From Rhizobium bangladeshense (lineage in GTDB: Bacteria > Pseudomonadota > Alphaproteobacteria > Rhizobiales > Rhizobiaceae), in the NCBI RefSeq assembly GCF_017357245.1, contig NZ_CP071613.1, forward strand, positions 248,001 through 312,000: a DNA stretch of 64,000 nt, written 5' to 3'. Every line of letters begins with the position of its first letter. The first letter of the stretch is position 1. The translations under genes and the position numbers were made by a program. The notes below the pieces were generated by a model. The model searched no databases, was not told the DNA's origin, and was given only the letters and a program-made list of their open reading frames with translations. Positions 9,316 through 19,856 of the stretch are shown here, piece by piece.

Positions 9316-9732
9316 TCAGCCCGGCGTCAGGGCGGCTCTGGTCGCCTCGGGGATCGGCGTCGGGCGGCTGTCGGAGAGGCCGACGCAGACCCAGACGAGG
9401 CCTGCCGATGCGCAATGAGCGCCATCGCGCCGGCGATAGAGCTCGATTGCAAAGGAGAGGCTCGACCGCCCGATCTTCGCCACATCGACCTTGGGCTCGA
9501 CGACATCGTCGACGTCGACCGGATTGTGAAAGGTGATCTCTGCCTTCTTCACGTGATAGGCCACGCCCGAGGAGGTGTGGCGGAAGTGGCTGAGAATGCC
9601 GCGGTGCCGCAGGAGCTCGACGACTGCGTCCTCGCAATAGTCGAGATAAACCGAATTGTGGACATGGCCATAGATGTCGATGTCTCGCATGGAGACCCGG
9701 AACGATGCTAAAGGCCTGTCGTCAACGCGCAT
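9316..9732 (-). CDS. hotdog-fold acyl-CoA thioesterase (4HBT type)
   Basis: 138-residue protein of the 4-hydroxybenzoyl-CoA thioesterase/YbgC group. The N-terminal motif RDIDIYGHVHNSVYLDYCEDA carries the catalytic Asp and the GHV(H)N helix start, and the AEITFHNPVDVDD strand is typical. It presumably hydrolyses an acyl-CoA made or used by the adjacent ligase and thiolase. It is the first gene of the minus-strand operon and is divergent from the MDR enzyme, with 53 bp between the start codons. Confidence 0.85.
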   Translation of the reverse strand: MRVDDRPLASFRVSMRDIDIYGHVHNSVYLDYCEDAVVELLRHRGILSHFRHTSSGVAYHVKKAEITFHNPVDVDDVVEPKVDVAKIGRSSLSFAIELYRRRDGAHCASAGLVWVCVGLSDSRPTPIPEATRAALTPG

Positions 9733-9785
9733 TCGATCACCGAAATTTCGAAGGCGTGTTCTAACCGACTGTGCGGGGGATGCAA

Positions 9786-10754
9786 ATGCAATATCAGGCG
9801 GTCGTGCGAAAATTCGGGCCGGCCGAGGAGGTGGTCGCGATAGAGCGGGCCGAACTGGCGCCGCTCTCGCGCGACCAGGTGCGGGTGCGGCTGCTGGCGC
9901 GCTCGATCAATCCCTCCGACATCATCACCATTTCAGGCGCCTATGCCGGGCGTACGGCGCTGCCCTTCGTTCCCGGCTTCGAAGCCTTCGGCGTGGTTGA
10001 AGAGTGCGGCGAAGAGGTACACGGGCTTGTGCCCGGGATGCGCGTATTGCCGGTGCGCAGCGCCGGCGGGTGGCAGGAGTTCAAGGATACCGATCCGAGC
10101 TGGTGCCTTCGCGTCCCCGACGCGCTTTCCGATTTCGAGGCCGCGACCAGCTACGTCAACCCGATGACGGCTTGGCTGATGCTGCACAGGAAGATCGGGC
10201 TGAGACCCGGCATGCGCATCGCCATCAACGCCGCCGCCTCCTCGATCGGGTCCATCCTGATCGGCATGGCGAATGCCGCCGGCGTCGAGCCGGTGGCAAT
10301 CGTTCGCAGCGAACAATCCCGCGCACGCCTCAGCGGCCGGCTCGAGGCCGTCATTCTCGACATGGCCGACGGCGATCTCGCCGCCGGACTGGCCGGCCTG
10401 CATGGGCTCGACGCGGTGCTCGACTGCGTCGGCGGGGCGCGCGCATCGACCCTTGCCGATGCGCTCAAACCCGGCGGACATTTCGTGCATTACGGCCTGC
10501 TGTCGGGAGAGAGCATCCCGCCGTCCTTCTGGGCGTCGCATCCTGACGTCGCGTTTTCGTATTTCCATCTTCGGGAGTGGGTTCATTCCGAAGCGATGAG
10601 CGAGGTCCAGCGCGCCTATGCCGAAGTCGCGGCGCAGATCGCGGCCAAGGTCATCGCCACTGATGTGCGGGAGGCGTTTCCGCTGGAAAAGGTCGGTGAT
10701 GCGCTACGCGCCGCCCTTCCCTTCCGCACGGGCGGCAAGGTATTGCTGGTGTGA
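9786..10754 (+). CDS. MDR-family oxidoreductase, enoyl-thioester-reductase-like
   Basis: Medium-chain dehydrogenase/reductase of 322 residues resembling 2-enoyl thioester reductases and quinone oxidoreductases. It lacks the Cys/His set for catalytic zinc. Landmarks: SINPSDIITISGAY (the Asn-Pro-Ser-Asp stretch of the ETR group), PFVPGFEAFGVVEECG, the linker NPMTAWLML, the nucleotide-binding segment AAASSIGSILIGMA, and the C-terminal GGKVLL. I prefer the ATG at 9786, served by CGGGGGA five bases upstream; GTG at 9771 and ATG at 9780 are alternatives. Divergence from the thioesterase-ligase-thiolase operon suggests it reduces an enoyl intermediate of the same pathway. Confidence 0.75.
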   Translation: MQYQAVVRKFGPAEEVVAIERAELAPLSRDQVRVRLLARSINPSDIITISGAYAGRTALPFVPGFEAFGVVEECGEEVHGLVPGMRVLPVRSAGGWQEFKDTDPSWCLRVPDALSDFEAATSYVNPMTAWLMLHRKIGLRPGMRIAINAAASSIGSILIGMANAAGVEPVAIVRSEQSRARLSGRLEAVILDMADGDLAAGLAGLHGLDAVLDCVGGARASTLADALKPGGHFVHYGLLSGESIPPSFWASHPDVAFSYFHLREWVHSEAMSEVQRAYAEVAAQIAAKVIATDVREAFPLEKVGDALRAALPFRTGGKVLLV

Positions 10755-10800
10755 GGGCCTGCCTCTCCCCTAGCGAGGTTGCCAACAAGAACACCATGTT

Positions 10801-11697
10801 CTAGGGCGCTTCGTCCGATGGCGGAGACAGCCGCGCTGCACACCAATCCCATACGGCGTCCACGGCCTTTCGCGGTGATGGCGAGCGTTTACGCACGAGG
10901 AAGTAATCGGGTCCGATCGTCGCCGTCGCATCCGTCACCTGCACCAGCCGCTCTGCCTTGAGATCGGCCGCCACGAAGGCCCTGCAAACCAGCGCCACGC
11001 CCTGGCCGGCGAGTGCTGCATCCAGCGCCAGTGTCGTATGGTTGAACGCCGCGCCGGGCAGTTTCTCACGCGAACCCAGGAATACGGGCCAATGATCGTG
11101 CGAGTCGTGCAGAAGCGGCAGTTTGCGCAGCTCTTCGCCGCTCAAGGGCAGCACCAGGCTCTTGACGAGATGCGGGCTGGCGACCGCTACAAGCTCCTGG
11201 CGGAATAGCAGCTGTGCCTGCAGCTTCGCCGGAAAGGGCGGGCGGGTGAGGCGCACCGCAATATCCACCTGATCGCGATCGAAATCCGCCAGCGCCTCGG
11301 TGGCGACCGTCCGCAGGTCGATGTCGGGAAGGGCGGCGTAGAACTCGGCAAGCCGTGGGATCAACAGCTTGGTGGCAGCTGTAGGGGTGACGCTGATCGT
11401 CACCGTTTCCGGCCGGTCCAGAAGCCGCCCGGTCGCTTCAGCAAGCGTATCGAAGGCTCGGGTCACGTCCGCAAGATAGGTCGTGCCCTGGGGGGTGAGT
11501 GCCAGGCCGCGGGCAAGGCGTTGAAACAGCCTCAGGCCGAGCTGATCCTCCAGTGCGCGAACCTGCTGGGCGACCGCCCCCTGCGTGACGCCCAGTTCCT
11601 CGGCAGCGGCGCGGAAATTCAGCCTGCGGCCCGAGGCTTCGAAGGCGCGCAGGGCATTCAGAGGCGGCAGGGTGCGGTGGGATCGGGTCATCGGCAT
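10801..11697 (-). CDS. LysR-family regulator (GcvA type)
   Basis: LysR-type transcription factor of about 298 residues. The N-terminal winged helix-turn-helix reads LPPLNALRAFEASGRRLNFRAAAEELGVTQGAVAQQVRALEDQLG, with the PPLNALRAFE opening typical of GcvA-like members, followed by a two-lobed effector domain (TISVTPTAATKLLIPRLAEF). The start is either ATG 11697 or ATG 11691; longer in-frame extension has no family similarity. It is divergent from the SDR gene with 100 bp between starts, so that SDR unit is the expected target along with its own gene. Confidence 0.85.
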   Translation of the reverse strand: MPMTRSHRTLPPLNALRAFEASGRRLNFRAAAEELGVTQGAVAQQVRALEDQLGLRLFQRLARGLALTPQGTTYLADVTRAFDTLAEATGRLLDRPETVTISVTPTAATKLLIPRLAEFYAALPDIDLRTVATEALADFDRDQVDIAVRLTRPPFPAKLQAQLLFRQELVAVASPHLVKSLVLPLSGEELRKLPLLHDSHDHWPVFLGSREKLPGAAFNHTTLALDAALAGQGVALVCRAFVAADLKAERLVQVTDATATIGPDYFLVRKRSPSPRKAVDAVWDWCAARLSPPSDEAP

Positions 11698-11797
11698 ATC
11701 CAGGAGATTTTCTACAGTCTGGCAGCTTTCTTTCTGTCGCGAAAGTCTCGGCCGTATCTGCAATAATGCTGCACAAAATCACCTATCGGAGGTCTCA

Positions 11798-12502
11798 ATG
11801 TCTGAAGGAAAGGTCGCTCTCATCACCGCCGGCGGGTCCGGCATGGGCGCCGCCGCCGCACGAAAACTCGCCGCAGACGGGTATCGCATCGCCGTTCTCT
11901 CCTCCTCCGGCAAGGGCGAGGCGCTGGCAAAGGAACTCGGCGGCGTCGGCGTCACCGGCTCGAACCAGTCGAACGACGATCTCAAGCGGCTTGTCAATCT
12001 GGCGATGGAACAATGGGGCCGGATCGACGCTTTGGTCAATTCCGCCGGCCACGGCCCGCGCGCGCCGATCCTCGAAATCTCCGACGAGGACTGGCACAAG
12101 GGCATGGAAGTCTATTTCTTGAGCGCGGTGCGGCCGATCCGCCTCGTGACGCCGATCATGGAAGCGCAGGGCGGCGGCGCGATCGTCAATATCTCGACGG
12201 CATGGGCCTTCGAACCGTCTCCGATGTTCCCGACCTCCGCGGTCGCCCGGGCGGGGTTGGCGAGCTTCACCAAGATCTTCGCCGACACCTATGCGGCCAA
12301 GAACATCCGCATGAACAACGTCCTGCCCGGCTGGATCGACAGCTTGCCGGCGACCAACGAGCGGCGCGATAGCGTTCCGATGCGCCGCTACGGCACGAGC
12401 GAGGAGATCGCAGCCACCATCGCTTTCCTCTTGTCGGAAGGCGCTGGCTACATCACCGGCCAGAACATCCGAGTCGATGGCGGCATCGTCCGTTCGGTCT
12501 GA
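11798..12502 (+). CDS. SDR-family protein lacking the Tyr-Lys catalytic pair
   Basis: Short-chain dehydrogenase/reductase fold, 234 residues. The cofactor loop TAGGSGMGAAAA, the NSAG segment and the NISTAW serine are present. Where the family has YxxxK, this protein reads TSAVARAG, so tyrosine is replaced by Ser or Thr and lysine by Arg. C-terminal landmarks (VLPGWIDS, YITGQNIRVDGG) are normal. It is either a non-standard reductase or a binding/regulatory SDR. The ATG is preceded by CGGAGG. It is cotranscribed with the flavin-oxidase-like gene 11 bp downstream and divergent from the LysR gene. Confidence 0.85.
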   Translation: MSEGKVALITAGGSGMGAAAARKLAADGYRIAVLSSSGKGEALAKELGGVGVTGSNQSNDDLKRLVNLAMEQWGRIDALVNSAGHGPRAPILEISDEDWHKGMEVYFLSAVRPIRLVTPIMEAQGGGAIVNISTAWAFEPSPMFPTSAVARAGLASFTKIFADTYAAKNIRMNNVLPGWIDSLPATNERRDSVPMRRYGTSEEIAATIAFLLSEGAGYITGQNIRVDGGIVRSV

Positions 12503-12513
12503 GGCGGACTGCG

Positions 12514-13089
12514 GTGAAGCTCTCGGATATCGACGCCTCGGCATGGACGGAGCTCGAAAGGGCTGCGGTGAATCCGCAGTCGGGTTTCCGCTATGTGAAC
12601 CTCTGCTCGGTCGACCCGCAGGGCAGGCCGCAAGCACGCATGGTCGTGCTGCGTGCGGCCGAGAGAGCGACGCGGAACCTCGAATTTCACACCGATACAC
12701 GAAGCCCGAAATGGAGAGAGCTCTCGGCGAATCCTCAGGTCACAGTACTCGGCTTTAGCCCGATCGGCCGGCTCCAGCTTCGGCTTTGGGGAACAGTCGA
12801 GCGTCATGGCCCCGGGAGCGAACGTGCCGATACCGCCTGGAACAGGCTGCCCAACCGGACACGAGTCACCTATGCGGGCGGTCCGCCCGGAGACGAGTGC
12901 GCTTTCGAATTTGTCGACGAATTGACAGAACCTCTCGACGAAACGAAAGGAAAGGCGCGCTTCGGCGTTCTGAGTTTTCGCGCCCGGACGCTGGACTGGT
13001 TTGAGTTGAGGCAGCAGGCCAATCGAAGAGCCTTGTTCGGCTATGACGAGACCGGCTCTCTCTCCTCTTGTCGCTGGGTCAATCCTTGA
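12514..13089 (+). CDS. pyridoxamine-phosphate-oxidase-like flavin-binding protein
   Basis: 191-residue split-barrel protein of the PNPOx superfamily. The fragment GFRYVNLCSVDPQGRPQARMVVLRAAE followed by LEFHTDTRSPKWRELSANPQVTVLGFSP matches the FMN-binding half of PdxH-like proteins, and the C-terminal LDWFELRQQANRRALFGYD resembles the PNPOx dimerisation end. It probably binds FMN or F420 and oxidises or reduces a small molecule; true PdxH activity is unlikely but not excluded. The start codon is GTG with GAGGCGG upstream, only 11 bp after the SDR stop, so it belongs to that operon. Confidence 0.75.
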   Translation: MKLSDIDASAWTELERAAVNPQSGFRYVNLCSVDPQGRPQARMVVLRAAERATRNLEFHTDTRSPKWRELSANPQVTVLGFSPIGRLQLRLWGTVERHGPGSERADTAWNRLPNRTRVTYAGGPPGDECAFEFVDELTEPLDETKGKARFGVLSFRARTLDWFELRQQANRRALFGYDETGSLSSCRWVNP

Positions 13090-13262
13090 GAACAAGAGGT
13101 GACGCTAGGGCCATGACATGGTGCGTCTGTTCTGAGAGTTCGCTCGCTCGTACGAAAACCCAGAAGGAACGCCCAACAAGGACAGGGGCTTTGACGGCCG
13201 AGCGAAATCGGGAGTAGCATCCGCTTGGCAGTGGCCGCCGACACGGCGACCCGGGAGACGCG

Positions 13263-13820
13263 ATGACAAAGCACAGACCTTTTCGCCTGATCTTCGCGGC
13301 GCTGGCCTTTGGCTCCGCTTGGCCGATTTCCGGTGCCTTCGCCGCAGCGCAGCCCATCTTCTGGAGCGCGTTACGGCCGGCTGATCAGGCCAAAGCGATT
13401 GTGCCCCTGTCGGAAACAACCGTCAGCGGTCCGCTGGGAGAAACGCTTGCCTGGCATGATGAAGCTCTTCCGGTCGAATTGACGGGATTCGTTCTGCCGA
13501 TCGACCGGGACGGCGATCTCGTCTACGACTTCATGCTCGTCCCCTGGGCCGGAGCCTGCAGCCACATGCCCTCCCCGCCGCCCAACCAGTTGGTGCGTGT
13601 CGTTCCGCAAGAGCCTTTGCACCTCGCACGGATGTACGAGACCGTCACCGTGACCGGGACCCTGCGGCCTGGCCTGGACCAGGCGCAATTTTTTATGATC
13701 GACGGCGTGCGCGTCCTTACCTATGGCTACAGTATGAGCCACGCCAAGGTGGCGAAAGCAACGGCGACAGTCGATCCTGATCTGCTGTCGCTCTCGCCCT
13801 TCGGCTTTCTGCCCCGCTAG
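13263..13820 (+). CDS. exported DUF3299-family protein
   Basis: 185-residue protein with a Sec-type signal peptide (FRLIFAALAFGSAWPISGAFAAA). The mature part matches the DUF3299 pattern: VELTGFVLPIDRDGDLVYDFMLVPWAGACSHMPSPPPNQLVRV, including the conserved Cys-His-(Met)-Pro cluster that could bind metal. This family often sits near copper or heme export genes, but none is seen here. ATG at 13263 follows GGAGACGCG. Function unknown. Confidence 0.75.
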   Translation: MTKHRPFRLIFAALAFGSAWPISGAFAAAQPIFWSALRPADQAKAIVPLSETTVSGPLGETLAWHDEALPVELTGFVLPIDRDGDLVYDFMLVPWAGACSHMPSPPPNQLVRVVPQEPLHLARMYETVTVTGTLRPGLDQAQFFMIDGVRVLTYGYSMSHAKVAKATATVDPDLLSLSPFGFLPR

Positions 13821-14047
13821 CGGGGCGCCGAGACGGCTTCTTCGCGGTGGGCGTCATCGCGGAGCGCTCTCGTCAGCGACGTTTTCGCGACACAAAACGC
13901 TACGCCAGCCTGAGCGGCACTGAAGGTGGATGCGGCGCGTTGCGCGTCATGCCCGCGGGCTGCGCTCGTTAGGGGGATGCCGTCGCGCGACACAGTGGTA
14001 GTGCCGGGGCCGTTCGATGATGCCGCCTGAGCTCTGGCGATGCACCC

Positions 14048-14086
14048 AAAAGAAAAAGCCCGGGCGCAGCCGAACTGCGCCCGGGC
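14048..14086 (-). terminator. intrinsic terminator of katG
   Basis: On the minus strand, a perfect 12-bp GC-rich stem (GCCCGGGCGCAG at 14058-14069 pairing with 14075-14086) around a 5-base loop, followed by a run of T. It lies 13 bp past the katG stop. Confidence 0.9.
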
Positions 14087-14098
14087 GAATGCTGCCGA

Positions 14099-16428
<2,330 letters not shown>

Positions 16429-17343
16429 ATGAAGAATCTTACCCTGAAACAGCTGCGTTATTTTGAAGCCCTGGCGCGGGATGGCCGCTTCCGCCGCGCC
16501 GCCGACGCCTGCGCCATTTCCCAGCCGGCGCTCTCCATGCAGATCAAAGAACTTGAGCAAGAGTTGGGCAGCGAGCTCTTCGAGCGAAGCGCGCGGGAGG
16601 TCAAACTTACCCCGTTCGGCCAGACCTTTGCGCTGCGAGTCCGCGAAATCCTGCGCGCTGTGGACGAGCTGGGGGAGTTCGCCCGCGCCTCACGCGATTC
16701 CTTCCTCACGCGCCTGCGCATCGGCATCATCCCGACTATCGCGCCCTATCTGCTGCCGGTTGTTATAAACGATCTCAACGAAACCTTCTCCGGAATTCAG
16801 ATCGAGGTGCGTGAGACGCAGACAGGCAAGCTGGTTCAGGAACTGACGCAGGGCCAGCTTGACATGGCGATCGTCGCGCTGCCGGTCTCGGAAGCCTCGC
16901 TCACCGAACTCGAGCTGTTCAGGGAAGAATTCGTGCTGGTCAGGCGGCAGGAGGACGGAGACAAGCCGGTGCCAGAGCGCGAGGCGCTGCGTGAAATGCG
17001 GCTGCTGCTGCTCGAGGAGGGGCACTGCTTCCGTGATCAGGCGCTGTCCTTCTGCAAGGTCGGGCCGGCCCGCCCGCGAGAAATCATGGAAGGCAGTTCG
17101 CTCTCCACCCTCGTCCAGATGGTCGGCGCCGGCATCGGCATCACCTTGATCCCAGAAATGGCCGTTGCCGTCGAAACACGCTCGGCACCTGTCTCGATCG
17201 CCCGCTTCCCTTCGCCGCCGCCGTCGCGGACGATCGGCATGGTCTGGCGCAATTCGACGCCTATGGCAAAGCAACTGCAGGAGGTCGCAGAAGCGGTGCG
17301 CCGCTCGGCTGAGACGATGCGCAGGCAGCACGCAAGCGGGTGA
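16429..17343 (+). CDS. oxyR: peroxide-sensing regulator OxyR
   Basis: LysR-type regulator of 304 residues. The N-terminal HTH (LTLKQLRYFEALARDGRFRRAADACAISQPALSMQIKELE) and an OxyR effector domain are evident. The redox cysteines are present as Cys200 and Cys209 in EEGHCFRDQALSFCKVG, the same context as Cys199/Cys208 of E. coli OxyR, so peroxide sensing by disulfide formation is well supported. The late GSSLSTLVQMVGAGIGITLIPEMA segment is also OxyR-like. Expected to activate the divergent katG and autoregulate. Confidence 0.95.
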   Translation: MKNLTLKQLRYFEALARDGRFRRAADACAISQPALSMQIKELEQELGSELFERSAREVKLTPFGQTFALRVREILRAVDELGEFARASRDSFLTRLRIGIIPTIAPYLLPVVINDLNETFSGIQIEVRETQTGKLVQELTQGQLDMAIVALPVSEASLTELELFREEFVLVRRQEDGDKPVPEREALREMRLLLLEEGHCFRDQALSFCKVGPARPREIMEGSSLSTLVQMVGAGIGITLIPEMAVAVETRSAPVSIARFPSPPPSRTIGMVWRNSTPMAKQLQEVAEAVRRSAETMRRQHASG

Positions 17344-17379
17344 TGGAGAGTTTAGTGCCTGAGTTCTGGCGACCTTGCC

Positions 17380-18201
17380 TCAGCTGCGGCGCTTGAACGT
17401 ATGTTCGGCTGCCGGAAATTTGCGCGCGCGTACCTCCTCGGCATAAGAGGCGACGGCGTCCGCGACCCTCTTTCCGAGTTCGTCGTAGCGCTTGACGAAA
17501 CGCGGCTTGAAGTCGTTGAAAAGGCCGAGAATGTCGTCGGAGACCAGGATCTGACCATCGCAGGCGGAAGAGGCGCCTATGCCGATGGTCGGTATGTGGA
17601 TTGAGGTCGACACCTCGCGGGCGAGCGGCTCCACCGTGCCCTCGACCACGACGGCAAAGGCGCCCGAGCCTCCGATGGCATGCGCATCGCGCCGGATCTT
17701 CGACGTCTCGTGTTCGGAATGGCCGACGGAACGATAGCCGCCGGCGGTCTGGACCTGCTGCGGCATCAGGCCGATGTGGCCCATGACCGGAATTCCACGC
17801 TTGGTCAGGAAGGCTATGGTTTCGGCCATCTCCTCGCCGCCTTCGAGCTTCACGGCGTCGCAGCCGGTTTCCTGCATGATGCGCACGGCATTGCGGAAGG
17901 CGATTTCCTTGGATTCCTGATAGCTGCCGAAGGGCATATCGACGACGACGCACGCATTGCCGACGCCGCGGATCACGGCCTTGCCGTGTGCGATCATCAT
18001 GTCGAGCGTCACGCCAATCGTCGTCTCCATCCCGTAGAGCACCATGCCGAGCGAATCCCCAACTAGCAGCAGGTCGCAATGCTCGTCGAGCAACCGCGCC
18101 ATCGGTGTCGTATAGGCGGTGAGGCAGACAATCGGCGTGCCACCCTTCATGGCGGCGATGCGTGCCGGCGTCAGGCGCTTCTGAGATCCGGTGGCGCTCA
18201 T
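17380..18201 (-). CDS. panB: ketopantoate hydroxymethyltransferase PanB
   Basis: First committed enzyme of pantothenate synthesis: transfers a hydroxymethyl group from methylene-tetrahydrofolate to 2-oxoisovalerate. 273 residues, family length. Landmarks: [31 protein letters not shown] (metal-binding Asp), [18 protein letters not shown], the catalytic-Glu region [10 protein letters not shown] and PTIGIGAS. The start codon overlaps the panC stop by 4 bp (ATGA), so translation is coupled. From memory, panCB of R. etli is likewise plasmid-borne. Confidence 0.96.
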   Translation of the reverse strand: MSATGSQKRLTPARIAAMKGGTPIVCLTAYTTPMARLLDEHCDLLLVGDSLGMVLYGMETTIGVTLDMMIAHGKAVIRGVGNACVVVDMPFGSYQESKEIAFRNAVRIMQETGCDAVKLEGGEEMAETIAFLTKRGIPVMGHIGLMPQQVQTAGGYRSVGHSEHETSKIRRDAHAIGGSGAFAVVVEGTVEPLAREVSTSIHIPTIGIGASSACDGQILVSDDILGLFNDFKPRFVKRYDELGKRVADAVASYAEEVRARKFPAAEHTFKRRS

Positions 18202-19133
18202 TTCGTCACTCTCTTTCCCGGCTGGCCGGCAATCCTGTTGTCTCGCGTCACCTTGTTATCCCGGATCACGTTGTTGTCTCCGCCCGCCCAGCTGCGGATC
18301 ACTCTGTTGTCGAGAAGTCGCGTCGTGCCGATTCGCACGAACAATGCCACGACAATGGGTTCTTCGACCGAGGCGACCGGCGCCAGGGTTTCCGCATCCC
18401 TGACAGCTACGACTTCTGGCTTTGCCAGGGGCTCGCGCTCGATGAAGGCGGTGAGCTTCGCCTCGAGTTCTTCAGCATTGGTCAAGCCCTCGCCAACCAA
18501 GCGCTCGGCCTCGTCGAGCGTCTGTGGGACAATCACCGCCGCGCGCCGCTCATCGGGGCTGAGATAGACATTGCGCGACGATAATGCGAGGCCGTCGCTG
18601 TCCCTGACCGTCGGCACCGATATTACGCGTACCGGCACAGCGAGATCCTCAACCATGTGTTTGATGATGACCACCTGCTGGTAGTCTTTCTCTCCGAAAT
18701 AGGCGGTCTGCGGCTGCACGATGTTGAAAAGCTTCGTGACGACGGTGGCGACGCCGGCAAAATGGCCGGGCCTGACTGCGCCTTCCAGCTCACCGCCGAG
18801 ATCGGGAAGGTCGACCACCGTCTGCATCGGCCGGGGATACATGTCTTCGACGCCGGGCGAAAAAAGGAAATTGACCCCGGCCTGTTTCAGCATCGCAGCG
18901 TCTCGCTCAAGATCGCGCGGATATTTGCTGAGGTCTTCCGCCGGGCCGAACTGCAGCGGATTGACAAAAATCGAGACGACAACGATGTCGTTCTCGGCGC
19001 GAGCGCGTGCGACCAGCTTCATATGACCGGCGTGGAGATAACCCATTGTCGGCACAAGGCCGACGGTTCGTCCCTGCCGCCTTAGCGCATCGAGCGTGTG
19101 GCGCAGCTCGTCAATGCTCGAGAAAACCCGCAT
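18198..19133 (-). CDS. panC: pantothenate synthetase PanC with repetitive C-terminal tail
   Basis: Condenses pantoate with beta-alanine using ATP. Core motifs: [16 protein letters not shown] (ATP-binding HxGH), [48 protein letters not shown] and DGLALSSRN(V)YLS. At 311 residues it is longer than usual (about 280-300). The excess is a tail containing four near-repeats of Asp-Asn-x-Val/Ile-Ile/Thr-Arg at residues 275-280, 286-291, 292-297 and 298-302, mirrored by short DNA repeats. The tail lies beyond the catalytic domains and probably does not affect activity. First gene of the panCB operon. Confidence 0.95.
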   Translation of the reverse strand: MRVFSSIDELRHTLDALRRQGRTVGLVPTMGYLHAGHMKLVARARAENDIVVVSIFVNPLQFGPAEDLSKYPRDLERDAAMLKQAGVNFLFSPGVEDMYPRPMQTVVDLPDLGGELEGAVRPGHFAGVATVVTKLFNIVQPQTAYFGEKDYQQVVIIKHMVEDLAVPVRVISVPTVRDSDGLALSSRNVYLSPDERRAAVIVPQTLDEAERLVGEGLTNAEELEAKLTAFIEREPLAKPEVVAVRDAETLAPVASVEEPIVVALFVRIGTTRLLDNRVIRSWAGGDNNVIRDNKVTRDNRIAGQPGKRVTK

Positions 19134-19379
19134 ATATCCTCCCCGCGGCCTGTCACGTCATCTTGGGCGCGGATAAGAAGTGTAATCGAAGCGGGAGGTC
19201 AATGCACATTCCGCGATAAAAACGATTATACAGAATGGCCGACTGCTGGGACCGGCCTATATCGGCTCCCGGAAATGGCGTCTCGCGCCGGCTGCTGCGG
19301 GGGGTAGCAATGTGCGCTCTGCGCCTCTATCTACTCTCTCCGTCAAGATACCATCACAGTCGGCCGCTATGGAGAATGC

Positions 19380-19856
19380 ATGGACAAACCCTGGAAGATC
19401 AGCCGCGGGCCGATTGCCGCGACCGAGTTCGACGTGGAGAAGGCAAACGCGATCAACACGCTGTTGATCCGACAGGTCGGCGTGCTTCCGACAAAGCCTG
19501 GCGATCCGATCCTCCCCTTCGCCGTCGGTCTCTTCAACGAGCTGCGTCCGCTTCTGAAGCCCGACGCCGGCGTGACGACGCTCAGGCGCGCGACCGCTGC
19601 CTATGTCCACTGCCGGCGCTATTATTTCGCCAGCGCCCAGCCCGACTCCATGCGCCACAACCTAGATGGCGAGCCCGTCGAGCCGCTGTCGCAGGAGGAC
19701 CGGCTGGTCGCGCAAAAGCGCTTCCTCAGCCTCAAGCAGAGCGCCGCAAAGGCCGAGACGCCGGAGCGGGCGCCGGTTGTTCCCGCTCCTGTCCTGAGCA
19801 AAAACGAACAGATCCGCGCTGCACTGCTGCGCAGCAGAAAGAATGCCGTCAGCTAA
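19380..19856 (+). CDS. ProQ/FinO-domain RNA-binding protein
   Basis: 158-residue protein whose residues about 40-115 align by eye with the ProQ/FinO fold: LPFAVGLFNELRPLL, LRRATAAYVHCRRYYFASAQPDS, MRHNLDGEPVEPLSQED, then VAQKRFLSLK. E. coli ProQ has the parallel series RPLKIGIFQDL, LRSALRLYTSSWRYL and TRVDLDGNP. Family members bind structured RNAs, especially intrinsic-terminator hairpins, and FinO controls plasmid antisense pairing. The C-terminal 40 residues are Ala/Pro/Lys-rich, as in many homologues. The gene runs tail-to-tail with repC, overlapping its end by 8 bp, and lies on the strand that also encodes the repABC antisense RNA. A role in replication control is an inference from position. 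GGAGAA precedes the ATG. Confidence 0.75.
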   Translation: MDKPWKISRGPIAATEFDVEKANAINTLLIRQVGVLPTKPGDPILPFAVGLFNELRPLLKPDAGVTTLRRATAAYVHCRRYYFASAQPDSMRHNLDGEPVEPLSQEDRLVAQKRFLSLKQSAAKAETPERAPVVPAPVLSKNEQIRAALLRSRKNAVS

